Source: Xylophilus ampelinus
GTDB lineage: Bacteria > Pseudomonadota > Gammaproteobacteria > Burkholderiales > Burkholderiaceae_C
DNA: 13,350 nt
NCBI RefSeq assembly: GCF_901875635.1
Contig: NZ_CABFMN010000003.1
Location: 1-13,350, forward strand
Reading direction: 5' to 3'
Shown: positions 12,906-13,350 of the stretch, one piece after another
Position numbering within the stretch: the first letter of the stretch is position 1
How the letters are laid out: each line of letters opens with the position of its first letter
Position numbers and translations under genes: made by a program
Notes under the pieces: model-generated
What the model saw: only the letters and a program-made list of their open reading frames with translations
What the model was told of the DNA's origin: nothing
Database searches by the model: none

Positions 12906-12940
12906 CTTGAATACTGTGTGATCGCCCGCTCCGCGAATAA

Positions 12941-12962
12941 GTAGCTCATGCAAAGGAGCTAC
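12941..12962 (+). promoter_or_regulatory. Stem-loop containing the ribosome-binding site of the next gene
   Basis: GTAGCTC (12941-12947) pairs perfectly with GAGCTAC (12956-12962), loop of 8 bases. The AAGGAG sequence at 12953-12958 that serves the ATG at 12965 sits in the loop and 3' arm. A folded messenger would hide part of the Shine-Dalgarno. The complementarity is seen directly; any regulatory role is inference. Confidence 0.4.
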
Positions 12963-12964
12963 AC

Positions 12965-13121
12965 ATGACTGACCTCGTCACCCGCATCGCTGCCCTCGAA
13001 GCAGAACTCGCAAAGCCGCCTGCCTTCATCTACAACGCGGACGGGCACGAAGGTTCCCCAGGACCAGGAACTACTCAACCGCATCCTCGCGGAGCTTAAG
13101 GCCGAGCGAGACGCCGGCTAG
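12965..13121 (+). pseudogene. Small phage/plasmid-like gene, frameshifted
   Basis: The ATG at 12965 has a good AAGGAG upstream. The first frame reads MTDLVTRIAALEAELAKPP, AFIYNADGHE, and then degenerates (GSPGPGTTQPHPRGA) to a TAA at 13097-13099 (44 aa). At about 13051 the +1 frame picks up K-V-P-Q-D-Q-E-L-L-N-R-I-L-A-E-L-K-A-E-R-D-A-G, which is clearly a helical protein end, and stops at TAG 13119-13121. The two parts joined would give a coherent protein of about 51 residues with helix, short loop and helix. One extra base near 13050 breaks it, either a real frameshift or a sequencing error. No function is recognised. Confidence 0.55.
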
Positions 13122-13350
13122 TCCTTCATCTTCTCCGGGGACATGACCCGGCCGAAGTAGTTCATGTGGTTCACGGCGTCGGCCACCTCCCACCAGGTCG
13201 GCCAGACGACCTCGCCGGCGGCGAGCTGTTTCCTGAAGCTCTCTTGTTGAGTTCCACGCAATCCCGACCCGGCGGGGGTGCGGATGAAATCTTGGACTAC
13301 CTGGAGGTAGTTCATGTATTCGTACGAAGATCGAATCCGAGCCGTTGAGC
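13118..13350 (-). CDS. Hypothetical accessory protein, possibly partial at the right edge
   Basis: The minus-strand frame reads MNYLQVVQDFIRTPAGSGL from an ATG at 13315, then RKQLAAGEVVWPTWWEVADAVNHMNYFGRVMSPEKMKD to a TAG. It looks like a genuine protein (aromatic-rich, balanced charge), but I do not recognise a family. The frame stays open upstream of 13315 to the window edge with a plausible continuation (RIRSSYEY before the Met), and no Shine-Dalgarno precedes 13315, so the gene may begin outside. Its stop shares the four bases CTAG (13118-13121) with the stop of the convergent plus-strand gene. Confidence 0.55.
   Translation of the reverse strand, partial: STARIRSSYEYMNYLQVVQDFIRTPAGSGLRGTQQESFRKQLAAGEVVWPTWWEVADAVNHMNYFGRVMSPEKMKD

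Overview
The window is GC-rich DNA (roughly two-thirds G+C by eye) with codon use and gene families typical of a Burkholderiales-like betaproteobacterium. A related high-GC proteobacterium cannot be excluded from sequence alone. It reads as an accessory or chromosome-edge region: insertion-sequence debris, two toxin-antitoxin pairs, signalling genes, one large unknown lipoprotein, and a lower-GC right end with tiny phage- or plasmid-like genes.

Left part (1-1561): the 5' end of an IS5-family transposase (minus strand) abuts the 3' end of an IS630-family transposase (plus strand). Then come about 800 bases without a convincing intact gene that hold a decayed PAS/LOV sensor fragment, and a small hypothetical gene (1133-1357).

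Toxin-antitoxin block (1562-4778): hipB-hipA (minus strand, ATGA overlap) and vapB-vapC (minus strand, ATGA overlap). Between them lie a small plus-strand membrane protein divergent from hipB and about 470 bases with no recognisable gene. Each TA operon has a palindrome at the expected autoregulatory position. The one upstream of vapB is a perfect 16-bp palindrome overlapping a good -10 hexamer.

Signalling block (5138-9139): a small hypothetical gene, then a membrane-bound dCACHE-type sensor diguanylate cyclase (minus) with a GGEEM active site and no canonical I-site. Next is a NarL-type two-component pair (minus, regulator before kinase). The regulator has a complete receiver but no HTH output domain, and the kinase has only four membrane segments and a degenerate G2 box. 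One deletion at the gene junction could explain both ends.

Right part (9279-13350): divergent from the two-component pair is a 706-residue secreted lipoprotein with an N-terminal carboxypeptidase-regulatory-like fold and an unrecognised body. It is followed by a DUF6283 cysteine protein overlapping (ATGA) a methyltransferase-like gene. That gene loses family similarity at about 12305, where lower-GC DNA begins. Beyond this are two overlapping small unknown genes, a frameshifted small phage-like gene, and a convergent minus-strand gene whose stop shares the same CTAG.

No complete, clearly new defence system is visible. The best leads are the remodelled receiver/kinase pair next to the unknown lipoprotein, the insertion boundary near 12305, and the DUF6283/methyltransferase pair.
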